Assembly (NCBI GenBank): GCA_963781725.1 | Contig: CAWAGV010000002.1 | Location: 3,038,001-3,102,000, forward strand | DNA: 64,000 nt | Direction: 5' to 3' | From: BOG-931 sp963781725 | Lineage (GTDB): Bacteria > Pseudomonadota > Alphaproteobacteria > Rhizobiales > Xanthobacteraceae | In this document: positions 17,003 to 25,527 of the stretch, in pieces | Layout of the letters: each line of letters opens with the position of its first letter | Numbering within the stretch: the first letter of the stretch is position 1 | Notes under the pieces: model-generated | Databases searched by the model: none | What the model saw: only the letters and a program-made list of their open reading frames with translations | Told to the model about the DNA's origin: nothing | Program-made: the position numbers and the translations under genes

Positions 17003-17992
17003 TCAGTCAGGCTTGATGCCGGCGTCGCGGATCACCTTGCCCCACTTCGCGGTTTCGGAGGCGCAGAATTTTCCGAAGTCTTCGGGCGAGCCGCCGCGCA
17101 CGATGACGCCGATGTCGCTGAGCCGCTGTTTGATGGTGGCATCGGCAAGCGCGGCGTTGACCTGCTTGTTGAGCGTTTCGATGATGTCCTTCGGCGTGCC
17201 GGTGGGCGCGCCCATGCCGAGCCAGCCTTCGGCTTCGTAGCCGGGCAGGAAATCGGACAGCGACGGCAAGTCGGGCAGGGCGGGAATGCGTTCTTTTGTG
17301 GTGACCGCGAGCGCGCGCAATTTGCCGGCCTTGACCTGCGGCAGCGCGGTCGGCGTGACGTCGAACATCAGTTGCACGTTGCCGGCCAGCATGTCGGTGA
17401 CGGCCGGCGTGGAGCCGCGATACGGCACATGAACGAGGTTGAGACCGGTCATCGCTTTGAACAATTCGCCGGCCAAGTGCTGCGGCCCGCCGACGCCGGC
17501 CGAAGCCATGTTGATCTTGCCGGGATTGGCTTTGGCATAGGCGATGAATTCCGGAACGCTGTTCACCGGCAGCGACGGATTCACCTCCATGATCATCGGC
17601 GCGATGCTGATCGGGCTGATCGGCGCGATGTCCTTGAGGAAATTGAAGGTCAGGTCGGGATAGAGCGCCGGGCTGATCGCGTTCTGCGAATTGACGGTGA
17701 GCAGCGTGTAGCCGTCGGGCGTGGCATGAACGACGAATTCGGTGCCGACATTGCCGCCGGCACCGGGTTTTACGTCGACCACGAAAGGCTGGCCGAGATG
17801 ATCCTGCAACCATTGACTGATCAGGCGGGCGTGGATGTCGGTCGAGCTTGCCGCGGCTTGCGGCACGACGACATGCACCGGATGCGACGGATAGGCCTCG
17901 GCCTGCGCAAGCCGCGATGCGGCAGTCATAAAAGGGCTGCCGGCAGCGGCGGTCGCGGCAAGCTTCAGGATTCCACGGCGGTGGAATTGCAT
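17003..17992 (-). CDS. Bug/TctC-type receptor with divergent ligand loop
   Basis: 329 residues with a twin-arginine-like leader (HRRGILKLAATAAAG). The glycine-rich first loop, normally PFAAGGGTD, reads PQAAASSTD here, so the carboxylate-binding loop is altered. Later motifs (VVDVKPGAGGNVG, ATPDGYTLL, YRGSTPAVTDMLAG) are canonical. It is divergent from the Ntn-hydrolase gene at 18120 with a 127-bp gap, suggesting shared control of import and hydrolysis. Confidence 0.87.
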   Translation of the reverse strand: MQFHRRGILKLAATAAAGSPFMTAASRLAQAEAYPSHPVHVVVPQAAASSTDIHARLISQWLQDHLGQPFVVDVKPGAGGNVGTEFVVHATPDGYTLLTVNSQNAISPALYPDLTFNFLKDIAPISPISIAPMIMEVNPSLPVNSVPEFIAYAKANPGKINMASAGVGGPQHLAGELFKAMTGLNLVHVPYRGSTPAVTDMLAGNVQLMFDVTPTALPQVKAGKLRALAVTTKERIPALPDLPSLSDFLPGYEAEGWLGMGAPTGTPKDIIETLNKQVNAALADATIKQRLSDIGVIVRGGSPEDFGKFCASETAKWGKVIRDAGIKPD

Positions 17993-18119
17993 GGTGGTTT
18001 CCTTGGCCTTTCTTTGGCGTTTCCTTGAGAGTTTCGTCGTTGGTCGTCAGTTTGCCTTGTGACGCACTATACTACGACAGGAATCGCGTGAAGGTTCGCA
18101 AACAGCGGCATTTTGCATC

Positions 18120-19205
18120 ATGAATGCGGCGCTGCCGGCCATTCCTGTCATCGATATCCGCGGCGGCGGCCCGCCGCTGCATGCGCGGCAGAGCGCCGCC
18201 GAGGCGCGGGCGTTGCGCGATGCCTGCCTGAGCTTTTTTCCGGGCGCGGCGCGGCCGCTGGTGCCGGTGCTCGACTCGGTCGCGCGCCGCTGGCTTCAGG
18301 CTTCGCGCTCGCCCTACGTGCCGGAGGTGGCGCAGATCGCCGGCGAACTCGACTTTTCCGGCGTGTGGCTGCTCAACGCATCCTATCAGTGGGGCTGCAC
18401 CGCGCGTGCCTTCGTGGAAGACGGTGCGCCGTGGATCATCCGCACGCTCGACTGGCCGTTCACCGGCCTTGGCCGGCACGTCGCGGTGGCGCGCATGAAC
18501 GGCGCCAGCCAAAACTCGTCTGGCGAGTTCCTTAACGTGACGTGGCCGGGCTATGTCGGCGCCCTGACCGCAACCGCGCCGGGCCGTTTTGCCGCCTGCA
18601 TCAACCAGGCGCCGATGTGGCGGCGGACCTGGCACCGCTGGCTGCGGCCGTTCGACTTCGCGGTGAACGGCATCGCCATCTATGTCGGCGTCGATGACAT
18701 TCCGCCGGACCAGCTGCTGCGCCGGACTTTCGAAGTCTGCGCCGATTACCAGGCGGCGCGGCACATGCTGGAGACGACGCCGGTGGCGCGCCCGGTGATC
18801 TATACGCTGATCGGCTGCGCGCCCGGCGAGGCTTGCGTGATCGAGCGCACCGAGCGCGGCTTCGTCACGCGTGAAGACAACACCTGCACGGCGAACGACT
18901 GGGTGCCGGAGCGGACGGGATGGGAGGGCCGCATCGGCACGCGGCGGTTTCTCACCAGCACGTTCGAGGATGCGGCCGGGTACAGCCGTGCGCGCCACGA
19001 CTCGCTTGCGGCGTGGAGCGGTTCGGCGGCCGGCGATCGTTTCGACTGGATCAAGGAGCCGGTGCTCAATCCCTATACGCGGCTTGCGGTGGCGATGTGT
19101 CCGGCGCGCGGCGTTCTGCGCGTCGCCGGTTATGATCGCAACGGCGACGACCTGTTGCCGGAGCAGGTGACGCAGATCTGCGAGATTGCACCGGTCGCGG
19201 CGTAG
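18120..19205 (+). CDS. Ntn-type amidase related to acid ceramidase/NAAA and choloylglycine hydrolases
   Basis: 361 residues. The probable nucleophile is Cys93 in WGCTARAF, followed at the expected distance by WIIRTLDWPF, which corresponds to the RNLDF region of N-acylethanolamine amidases. Such enzymes mature by self-cleavage just before the Cys, giving an N-terminal chain of about 92 residues here. They cleave amide bonds of N-acyl compounds. No export signal is visible. Its neighbour on the other side of the promoter region is a Bug receptor. The substrate and the processing are inferred from family behaviour. Confidence 0.75.
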   Translation: MNAALPAIPVIDIRGGGPPLHARQSAAEARALRDACLSFFPGAARPLVPVLDSVARRWLQASRSPYVPEVAQIAGELDFSGVWLLNASYQWGCTARAFVEDGAPWIIRTLDWPFTGLGRHVAVARMNGASQNSSGEFLNVTWPGYVGALTATAPGRFAACINQAPMWRRTWHRWLRPFDFAVNGIAIYVGVDDIPPDQLLRRTFEVCADYQAARHMLETTPVARPVIYTLIGCAPGEACVIERTERGFVTREDNTCTANDWVPERTGWEGRIGTRRFLTSTFEDAAGYSRARHDSLAAWSGSAAGDRFDWIKEPVLNPYTRLAVAMCPARGVLRVAGYDRNGDDLLPEQVTQICEIAPVAA

Positions 19206-19206
19206 C

Positions 19207-21315
19207 TCAGGTCTTGTCGTGACGCGTCACGATCAGGGCGTCGACCACGACGCAGCCGCGGCCCTTCGGCAGCACCTTGATCGGGTTGAGGTCGATTTCG
19301 GCAAGTCGCTCAGCATTGTCGGTGGCGAACGCGGCAAGTGCGTAAAGACAATCTGCCAGGCTTTCGGTATCGGCCGCTTCGCCGCCGCGCACGCTTTGCA
19401 GCAGCGCCGCGCCGCGGGTTTCGGCGATCATCGCCTCGGCATCGCCGTCGCGCAGCGGCAGCATGCGGAGCGCAAAGTCGCGTATGATCTCGATGGCGAC
19501 GCCGCCCATGCCGAAAGCCAGCGACAATCCGAAATCCGGATCGTGCGACACGCCGGCAAAGACCTCGACGCCGCCGGCGACGAATTCCTGGACGAGAAAG
19601 GCCGCGTCGGCCGGGCGCGGATCGAGCTTGCCGAGCCGTTCGTTCAATCCGGCGAAGGCGGCGCGCAGTTCGTCTTCGTTTTTCAGATTGACGGCGACGA
19701 GACCGAGCTCGGTCTTGTGCGCAATCGCATCCGACACCACTTTCAGCACGACGGGGTAACCGAGCTTGTTTGCAGCGACGACTGATTGCTCGGCGGTTTC
19801 GACCCGCTCCTCCCGGGTCACGGGGATATCCCGCCCGGCCAGCATGCGCTTGGCGTCGAATTCGTTGATGGTGTGACGGCCCGGTTTGAGCGTCGCGAGT
19901 TCTTCTCTTGGCGTGCGGTTGTTTCGTACCGGCTTGAGGCCGAGCGACCAGCGACCGACGCGGTCGACCGCGCAAAGCCCCTGGCGCGTGCCGCCGATCA
20001 CCACCATGCCGGATTCGCGCATGGCGTCGATCTGTTTGCGATTCATGACGCCGGAACGCGTGCTCAGGAGGTAATACGGCTTGCTGCTGGCGCTCGCGGC
20101 CTTGGTGAGGATTTCGACGTTCTCGAACACGCGGCTCGGCTGGCCGATGATCGGATCGTTCGAGGTGTCGTTGCAGTAGCAGATCGCGTCGATGCGTTCG
20201 CTCTTCTCGACGATGGACATCGCATGCGGAAGATTGACGGCGTAGTTGCCATTGCCCCAGGCGTCGAACGGATTGCCGTCGCCGGAAGTGCGGCCGATCA
20301 CCCGTTGCGCTTCCTCGCGCTCGGCGGATGTCAGCGGCGGCAGATCGAGGCCGAGCGCGGTGGCGTTGTCGAGGATCAGTTCGGACAGGCCGCCGGAGCC
20401 GGTGATGACGGAAATGCCGCGCCCGCGCGGCCAGCGCTTGCCCTGGCAGACTGCGAGCACTTCGGTCATCTCGTCGAGATCGCCGACCTCGATGGCGCGG
20501 TGCGCGCGAAGCAGCTCGGAAAACACCCGCGACGAGCCAGCCAATCCGCCGGTATGGCTGGTGATCGCGCGTTGCGTCCGCTCGCTGCGCCCGACCTTTA
20601 TGGCGACGACCGGCTTGCCGGCATCGGCGGCGCGATCGAGCGCGGCGACGTAACGCTCCGGCTCGCGCACCGTCTCGGTGAAGGTCGCGATCACCTTGGT
20701 GTTCGGATCGTCGATCAGGTATTCGAGATAATCCACGGTCCGCGTCACCGCCTCGTTGCCGGCGGAGACCGCGAGACTGATGCCGAACCGCCGCAGGTCG
20801 GACACCAGCGCGATGCAAACCGAGCCGCTCTGCGACACGATACCGACATTGCCGACGATCGCATCCGGCTCGATGACGTTCTGCTTGTAGGTGGTGACGC
20901 GCGCCGGCGGGTTGAGGATGCCCATGCAATTTGGCCCGCAAACCGGCATGCCTGCTTCGCGTGCGAGGCCGGCGATCTGTTCCTGCAGCTTTGCGCCTTC
21001 GTCGCCGAGCTCGGCAAAGCCGCTGTCGTAGATCACGGCGGCGCGGGCGCCGCGCTTCACGGCGAGCTGCATCTGCGCAGGGATGAGCGGGTTGCGGATA
21101 CTGAAGACGACGATGTCCGGCGCTTCCGGCAACTCCATCAGCGTCGGATAGCACTTCAGATTGAGCACAGTGGTGTAGTTCGGGTTCACCGGATAGACCG
21201 GTCCGGAAAATCCGATGGCGCCAAGCAATTCAATAAGAGCACGGCCCGGACCGGCCCGCTCGGTGGCTCCGACGACGGCGACCGAACGTGGCTTCACCAG
21301 GGGATCGAGCTTCAT
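19207..21315 (-). CDS. NDP-forming acyl-CoA synthetase (acetate-CoA ligase type, fused alpha-beta)
   Basis: 702 residues in the order CoA-binding Rossmann domain (1-130, VAVVGATERAGPGRAL), succinyl-CoA-ligase-like domain (150-300, with phosphorylated His254 in ITSHTGGLAGS) and ATP-grasp domain (about 480-700, FDAKRMLAGRDIPV and VVLKVVSDAIAHKTELG). The reaction links a carboxylate to CoA with ATP or GTP via phosphohistidine. It is divergent from a cyclase/hydrolase operon, consistent with activating the acid that they release. The start at 21315 lacks a strong ribosome site. Confidence 0.88.
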   Translation of the reverse strand: MKLDPLVKPRSVAVVGATERAGPGRALIELLGAIGFSGPVYPVNPNYTTVLNLKCYPTLMELPEAPDIVVFSIRNPLIPAQMQLAVKRGARAAVIYDSGFAELGDEGAKLQEQIAGLAREAGMPVCGPNCMGILNPPARVTTYKQNVIEPDAIVGNVGIVSQSGSVCIALVSDLRRFGISLAVSAGNEAVTRTVDYLEYLIDDPNTKVIATFTETVREPERYVAALDRAADAGKPVVAIKVGRSERTQRAITSHTGGLAGSSRVFSELLRAHRAIEVGDLDEMTEVLAVCQGKRWPRGRGISVITGSGGLSELILDNATALGLDLPPLTSAEREEAQRVIGRTSGDGNPFDAWGNGNYAVNLPHAMSIVEKSERIDAICYCNDTSNDPIIGQPSRVFENVEILTKAASASSKPYYLLSTRSGVMNRKQIDAMRESGMVVIGGTRQGLCAVDRVGRWSLGLKPVRNNRTPREELATLKPGRHTINEFDAKRMLAGRDIPVTREERVETAEQSVVAANKLGYPVVLKVVSDAIAHKTELGLVAVNLKNEDELRAAFAGLNERLGKLDPRPADAAFLVQEFVAGGVEVFAGVSHDPDFGLSLAFGMGGVAIEIIRDFALRMLPLRDGDAEAMIAETRGAALLQSVRGGEAADTESLADCLYALAAFATDNAERLAEIDLNPIKVLPKGRGCVVVDALIVTRHDKT

Positions 21316-21338
21316 TGGAATTGTACGCTTGGAGAAGT

Positions 21339-21356
21339 TTGCCCGTATGCGGACAA
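21339..21356. promoter_or_regulatory. inverted repeat in a divergent promoter region
   Basis: TTGCCCG-TATG-CGGACAA has seven-base arms with one mismatch and sits in the 83-bp gap between the divergent acyl-CoA synthetase and cyclase genes. The size and symmetry suit a GntR- or MarR-type dimer. No such regulator gene is adjacent. Confidence 0.35.
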
Positions 21357-21398
21357 TTTTTGTACCATGCGGTGTTAATGAACGGATAGGCCGCAGCT

Positions 21399-22250
21399 AT
21401 GAAGATTGTCGACCTCTCGCATACCATGAGCATCCATACGCCGGGCTGGGTCGGTTATGCCGGCAACAAGATGTATTACGCGCAGAATTTGCAGACCGTC
21501 GGCATCGTCGCGCAGCGCGTCGAAACCTCGATGCACAGCGGCACGCATTTCGACGGTGCGATGCATGCAACGGACGGCCGCACCGGCGACATGGCCTCGC
21601 TGCCGATGGACTACCTGGTCAACCACGGCGTGGTGGTCGATCTGGCGCCGCAGGTTTCGGACTGGTCGGCGATCACGCCGGACACGATCGAGAAGTCGGG
21701 CGCCGACATTCGCGACGGCGATATCCTGATCCTGCACACCGGCTGGCACAAATACTATGAAGGCCAGAGCCAGCAGGATCTGGTGCGTTATTTCTGCTAC
21801 CACCCCGGGCCGACGCTGGCGACGCTGGAATGGATGCTCAAGCGCAAGATCAAGTGGTTCGGCATGGATACCGGGTCGTGCGATCACCCGATGAATACCT
21901 CGATCCGCCACATGCGCCCCGACATCGCCCGCGAATTCGAGAAGACCATGGGCAAAGCGCCGGCGGATTATTTCGGCACGTTCGAATACGTGCACAAGCG
22001 CTCCGGCCGCAAAGTGCGGGCCGACGTGTTCCCGTTTCACAACTACGCGTTCCAGGAAGGCTTGCTGCACGCCGAGAACCTCGGCGGCGATCTCGAACTG
22101 GTGCTGAACAAGCGTTGCATCGTCGGCGCCTTCCCGTGGCGCTACGAAGGCCTCGAAGCCTGTCCGTGTCGCATCCTCGCGATCTTCGATGCCGGCAGCG
22201 CGCCGGTCGAGGCGCTTGGCGATGCCGCGCGCGGCATCGTCGGTCACTGA
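21399..22250 (+). CDS. cyclase family protein (kynurenine-formamidase-like)
   Basis: 283 residues with the metal-binding signature H46-S-G-T-H50-F-D52 of the KynB/cyclase fold, preceded by the N-terminal VDLSHTMS motif. Members hydrolyse formamide or cyclic ester bonds, such as N-formylkynurenine, or act as isatin hydrolases. The following genes are an alpha/beta hydrolase and a DUF1772 protein, and there is no tryptophan-catabolism context, so a different amide or lactone is more likely. Confidence 0.85.
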   Translation: MKIVDLSHTMSIHTPGWVGYAGNKMYYAQNLQTVGIVAQRVETSMHSGTHFDGAMHATDGRTGDMASLPMDYLVNHGVVVDLAPQVSDWSAITPDTIEKSGADIRDGDILILHTGWHKYYEGQSQQDLVRYFCYHPGPTLATLEWMLKRKIKWFGMDTGSCDHPMNTSIRHMRPDIAREFEKTMGKAPADYFGTFEYVHKRSGRKVRADVFPFHNYAFQEGLLHAENLGGDLELVLNKRCIVGAFPWRYEGLEACPCRILAIFDAGSAPVEALGDAARGIVGH

Positions 22251-22267
22251 GCCAAAGGGGGACGCCC

Positions 22268-23128
22268 ATGCCGAAGATCAAAACCGCGGACGGCACCAAT
22301 CTCTATTATGAAGAATCCGGCATCGGTACGCCGGTGGTCTTTGTCCACGAGTTTGCCGGCGACTACCGGACTTGGGAACCGCAGATGCGCGCGTTCTCAC
22401 GCTCGCATCGCTGCGTCACCTACAGCCAGCGCGGCTATCCGCCATCCGATATTCCGAGTGATCCGGCGCGTTATGGGCAGGATACCGCCCGCGGCGACGT
22501 GATCGCGGTGATGGATGCGCTCGGCATCAAGAAGGCGCATGTCGTCGGCCATTCGATGGGCGCCTATACGGCGCTCCATGTCGGCATTCATCATCCGGAC
22601 CGCTGTTATTCGGTGACCGCGGCAGGCTGCGGCTGGGGTTCTTTGCCGGACCCGGCGGCGCGGGCAGAGATGCGCAAGGTGGCGACCGAGACCGCCAAGA
22701 TGTTCACCGAGAAAGGCATGGCGGAAGCCGCGGCGATCTACGGCGACGGCCAGATGCGGCAGGCGCACAAGAACAAGGACCCGCGCGGCTATGCGGAATT
22801 CATGACAATGCTGTCGGAGCATTCGGCGCAGGGCCACGCGCACACCATGGCGCAACTGCAGGCCAAGCGCCCGACATTGTGGGACCTGGAGCCAGCCTTG
22901 AAAAAACTCTCCGTGCCGCTGCTCATTGTGTCCGGCGACGAGGACGAGCCGTGTCTCGACGGCAGCGTGTTCCTCAAGCGCATGGCGCCGACGGCGGGAT
23001 TGCTGGTCATTCCGCGCTCCGGGCACAACGTCAACACCGAAGAGCCGGCCGCTTTCAATGCGGCGCTGGCCGAACTGTTCGCCGCGGCTGAAGCCGGCCG
23101 CTGGCTGGCGCACAAGCCGTCGGCTTAA
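22268..23128 (+). CDS. alpha/beta-fold hydrolase
   Basis: 286 residues; the start at 22268 follows a GGGGG ribosome site 17 nt after the cyclase stop. The catalytic elbow is GHSMGAY (Ser96), the acid lies in SGDEDEP and the base in SGHNVNTEEP. The oxyanion strand reads FVHEFAGDYRTW. No signal peptide is visible. It probably hydrolyses an ester, lactone or C-C bond in the same pathway as the cyclase. Confidence 0.87.
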   Translation: MPKIKTADGTNLYYEESGIGTPVVFVHEFAGDYRTWEPQMRAFSRSHRCVTYSQRGYPPSDIPSDPARYGQDTARGDVIAVMDALGIKKAHVVGHSMGAYTALHVGIHHPDRCYSVTAAGCGWGSLPDPAARAEMRKVATETAKMFTEKGMAEAAAIYGDGQMRQAHKNKDPRGYAEFMTMLSEHSAQGHAHTMAQLQAKRPTLWDLEPALKKLSVPLLIVSGDEDEPCLDGSVFLKRMAPTAGLLVIPRSGHNVNTEEPAAFNAALAELFAAAEAGRWLAHKPSA

Positions 23129-23142
23129 GGCAGGAGAGAAGA

Positions 23143-23580
23143 ATGCTGGCCGGTCCAACAGCGCTCATTCTGGCGTCGACGTTTTCGGGCGCTGCATATT
23201 ATGTCAACGAAGTCGAGCAGCCGGCGCGGTTGTCGCTGAACGATTCCAGTTTGCTTGCCGAGTGGAAGCTCAGCTACGCGCGCGGCACCAGGATGCAGGC
23301 AAGCCTCGCGGCGCTGTCCGGCGCGTTCGGTCTGGTCGCCGCGTGGCAGGCGCAGCACGTGCTTTGGCTGATCGGCGCGATACTGATCCTGGCAAACTGG
23401 CCGTACACGCTTCTGGTGGTCAAACCGGTCAACGATCAGCTCAATGTCATCGAAGCGGCGGCGGCAGGCCCATTATCGCGCGCGCTGATCGTGAAATGGG
23501 CACGGCTGCACGGTGTTCGCACCGCGCTTGGCGTGCTGGCAACAGGCATCTTTCTTTGGGCGTTGAACTGGACGTCGTAG
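23143..23580 (+). CDS. DUF1772-family membrane protein
   Basis: 145 residues with four hydrophobic segments (about 3-20, 52-70, 74-90, 124-142) and the DUF1772-type core NWPYTLLVVKPVNDQLN. It follows the hydrolase by 14 nt, in the same operon. No biochemical role is established for this family. Confidence 0.76.
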   Translation: MLAGPTALILASTFSGAAYYVNEVEQPARLSLNDSSLLAEWKLSYARGTRMQASLAALSGAFGLVAAWQAQHVLWLIGAILILANWPYTLLVVKPVNDQLNVIEAAAAGPLSRALIVKWARLHGVRTALGVLATGIFLWALNWTS

Positions 23581-23586
23581 CCGCTA

Positions 23587-24324
23587 CTACCGCGCGTCGT
23601 GAAAGATGATGCCGAGCGTGTGGCGATGGCCGGAACGAACACGGCTGACTCCGTGGCGCAGATTGACACGATAGGTGCCTTTGGTGCCTTGCACCGGCCG
23701 GTTATGGACCGCGAACAGCACGGCATCGCCCTGTTGCAGCGGCACCACTTCGACGCGGCTTTGCATGCGTGGGCGCTGCTCGGTGAGCACGAACTCGCCG
23801 CCGGTGAAATCGTCGTCCGGCGCCGACAGCAGGACCGTGACCTGCAACGGGAAAGCGAGTTCGCCGTAGAGGTCCTGATGCAGGCAGTTGAAGTCGCCGG
23901 CGACGTATTGGAGCAACAGCGGCGTAGGACGGGTCTGACCGGCCTCGTGGCAGACTTTCAGATAATCGGCATGGAGCGTCGGGTATCGCGTCGCGATGTT
24001 CATTCGCGCGTTCCACGCATTGGCAAGCGGCGCGACGTGGGCATAGAGCGCGGTGCGTAGGCCGCCGATCAGCTGCGGCAGCGGGTATTTGAAATAGCGG
24101 TATTCGCCTTTGCCGAAGCCGTGGCGCGCCATGTGGATATGGCTGCGGAAATGCTGTTCGTGCGGATAAAGGGCGGCAATCTCGGCGCATTCCGTTTTTG
24201 ACAGGAGCTTCGGCAGCACGGCGCAGCCGGCGAGATCGAGTTCGGCGCCGATCGCGCGCCAGTCATAGTGCTCGACGCGCAGCGCGGCGGCTTTGGTTGA
24301 GTTTGTTGTTGCGACAGCCGTCAT
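23587..24324 (-). CDS. 2-oxoglutarate/Fe(II)-dependent oxygenase
   Basis: 245 residues. The iron triad is visible as H149-x-D151 in CLHQDLYG and H224 in NLRHGVS, with R230 or R234 as the likely 2-oxoglutarate anchor. The double-stranded beta-helix core spans roughly residues 140-242. It resembles prolyl-hydroxylase-like proteins that act on free substrates rather than nucleic acid, but substrate is undetermined. It converges on the DUF1772 gene with 6 nt between stops. Confidence 0.82.
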   Translation of the reverse strand: MTAVATTNSTKAAALRVEHYDWRAIGAELDLAGCAVLPKLLSKTECAEIAALYPHEQHFRSHIHMARHGFGKGEYRYFKYPLPQLIGGLRTALYAHVAPLANAWNARMNIATRYPTLHADYLKVCHEAGQTRPTPLLLQYVAGDFNCLHQDLYGELAFPLQVTVLLSAPDDDFTGGEFVLTEQRPRMQSRVEVVPLQQGDAVLFAVHNRPVQGTKGTYRVNLRHGVSRVRSGHRHTLGIIFHDAR

Positions 24325-24486
24325 ATTTCATGCCTTTCGGGATACGCGAAATTTACGGCCGCACGGGTACGAAACCCACCCGAAAGCTGACGACGATTTG
24401 CAGCCGGAAGCTGTGGCACAGTGTCCATTGATCACGTACCCAAGGTCCGGCACTATCCGCGCGTATTGACGGGGGAAAGGATCAAA

Positions 24487-25524
24487 ATGAGCAGGAATCA
24501 ATGGGCAGCAGCCCTCAAGACCGGTACCAGCGCGGCATTTGCCGCCGCCATGGCGCTGGCCGGATTGGCAGCGCCGGCAAACGCGCAAGCGACTGCGCCG
24601 ATCACGATGAAGCTCAGCACCGCGACGGTGAACGACACCCAGCATGAATGGCTGAAGCGGTTTGCGGCTGCGGTCGAGAAGGACTCCGGCGGACGGATCA
24701 AGGGCGAGATTTATCCCGCTAGCCAGCTCGGCTCGATTCCGCGTCAGATCGAAGGCACGCAGTTCAACTCGATCCAGGTCTGGTGCGGCCCGCCGGAATT
24801 CCTGGTCGGCGTTGACGAGCGTTATGAAGCGTTGAGCGCGCCGGGCGAGTTCACCAGCCGGTCGCAATACAACAAGTCGATTCAGGACCCGGCGATCACC
24901 AACCTGATCCTCGGACTGGGCGCCAACAAGGGCCTGGTCGGCGGCGGCATCTTCTCGATCGGTCCGTCCTGGATTCTGACCAAGAAGAAGATCAACGGGC
25001 TTGCCGATTTCTCCGGCCTGAAGATCCGTGTGCTGGCGTCGCCGTTTCAGCTTGAGCTGATCAAACGCATGGGCGGCTCACCGGTCGCGATGACGCTGGC
25101 CGACGTGCTGCCCGGCTTGCAGCAGGGCGCCATCGACGGTTCGCTGACGACCATCACGCAATACACCACGTTGCACTTTATCGACGCGGCGAAAAACGTC
25201 ACCGAGACCGGCCAGCCCTATGTCAGCTCGATCTCCATGATCAGCAAGAAATGGCTCGATGGCCTGCCGCCCGACCTGCAAAAGATCGTGCGCGACGATG
25301 CGATGAAGGTTTCGGTCGATATCCTGCCGTTCGTCGATCAGTTCTTCGACGAGCAGATCAAGATCTGGAAGGATTCCGGCGGTCTCATCGAGAGCCTGCC
25401 GCCGGCGGATCAGGACGCCATGATCAAGAAGATCTCGACCATCGGCGAGGACATGTCGGCGACCAAGCCCGATCTGGCGGCGGCGGTGAAGACCGTGTTC
25501 GCCACGGCGGCGAAGTACAAGTAA
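24487..25524 (+). CDS. orphan TRAP receptor (DctP family)
   Basis: 345 residues; the ATG at 24487 follows AAAGGA at six bases. A signal peptide runs to about residue 36 (PANAQ). Family elements are YPASQLGSIPRQIEGTQFNS, GLKIRVLASPFQLELIKRMG and ADVLPGLQQGAIDG. No dctQ or dctM genes accompany it, so it must use a permease from elsewhere (such as the one at 5.9-7.7 kb) or act as a sensor. It converges with the molybdenum-enzyme gene, leaving only 3 nt. Confidence 0.87.
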   Translation: MSRNQWAAALKTGTSAAFAAAMALAGLAAPANAQATAPITMKLSTATVNDTQHEWLKRFAAAVEKDSGGRIKGEIYPASQLGSIPRQIEGTQFNSIQVWCGPPEFLVGVDERYEALSAPGEFTSRSQYNKSIQDPAITNLILGLGANKGLVGGGIFSIGPSWILTKKKINGLADFSGLKIRVLASPFQLELIKRMGGSPVAMTLADVLPGLQQGAIDGSLTTITQYTTLHFIDAAKNVTETGQPYVSSISMISKKWLDGLPPDLQKIVRDDAMKVSVDILPFVDQFFDEQIKIWKDSGGLIESLPPADQDAMIKKISTIGEDMSATKPDLAAAVKTVFATAAKYK

Positions 25525-25527
25525 GCG

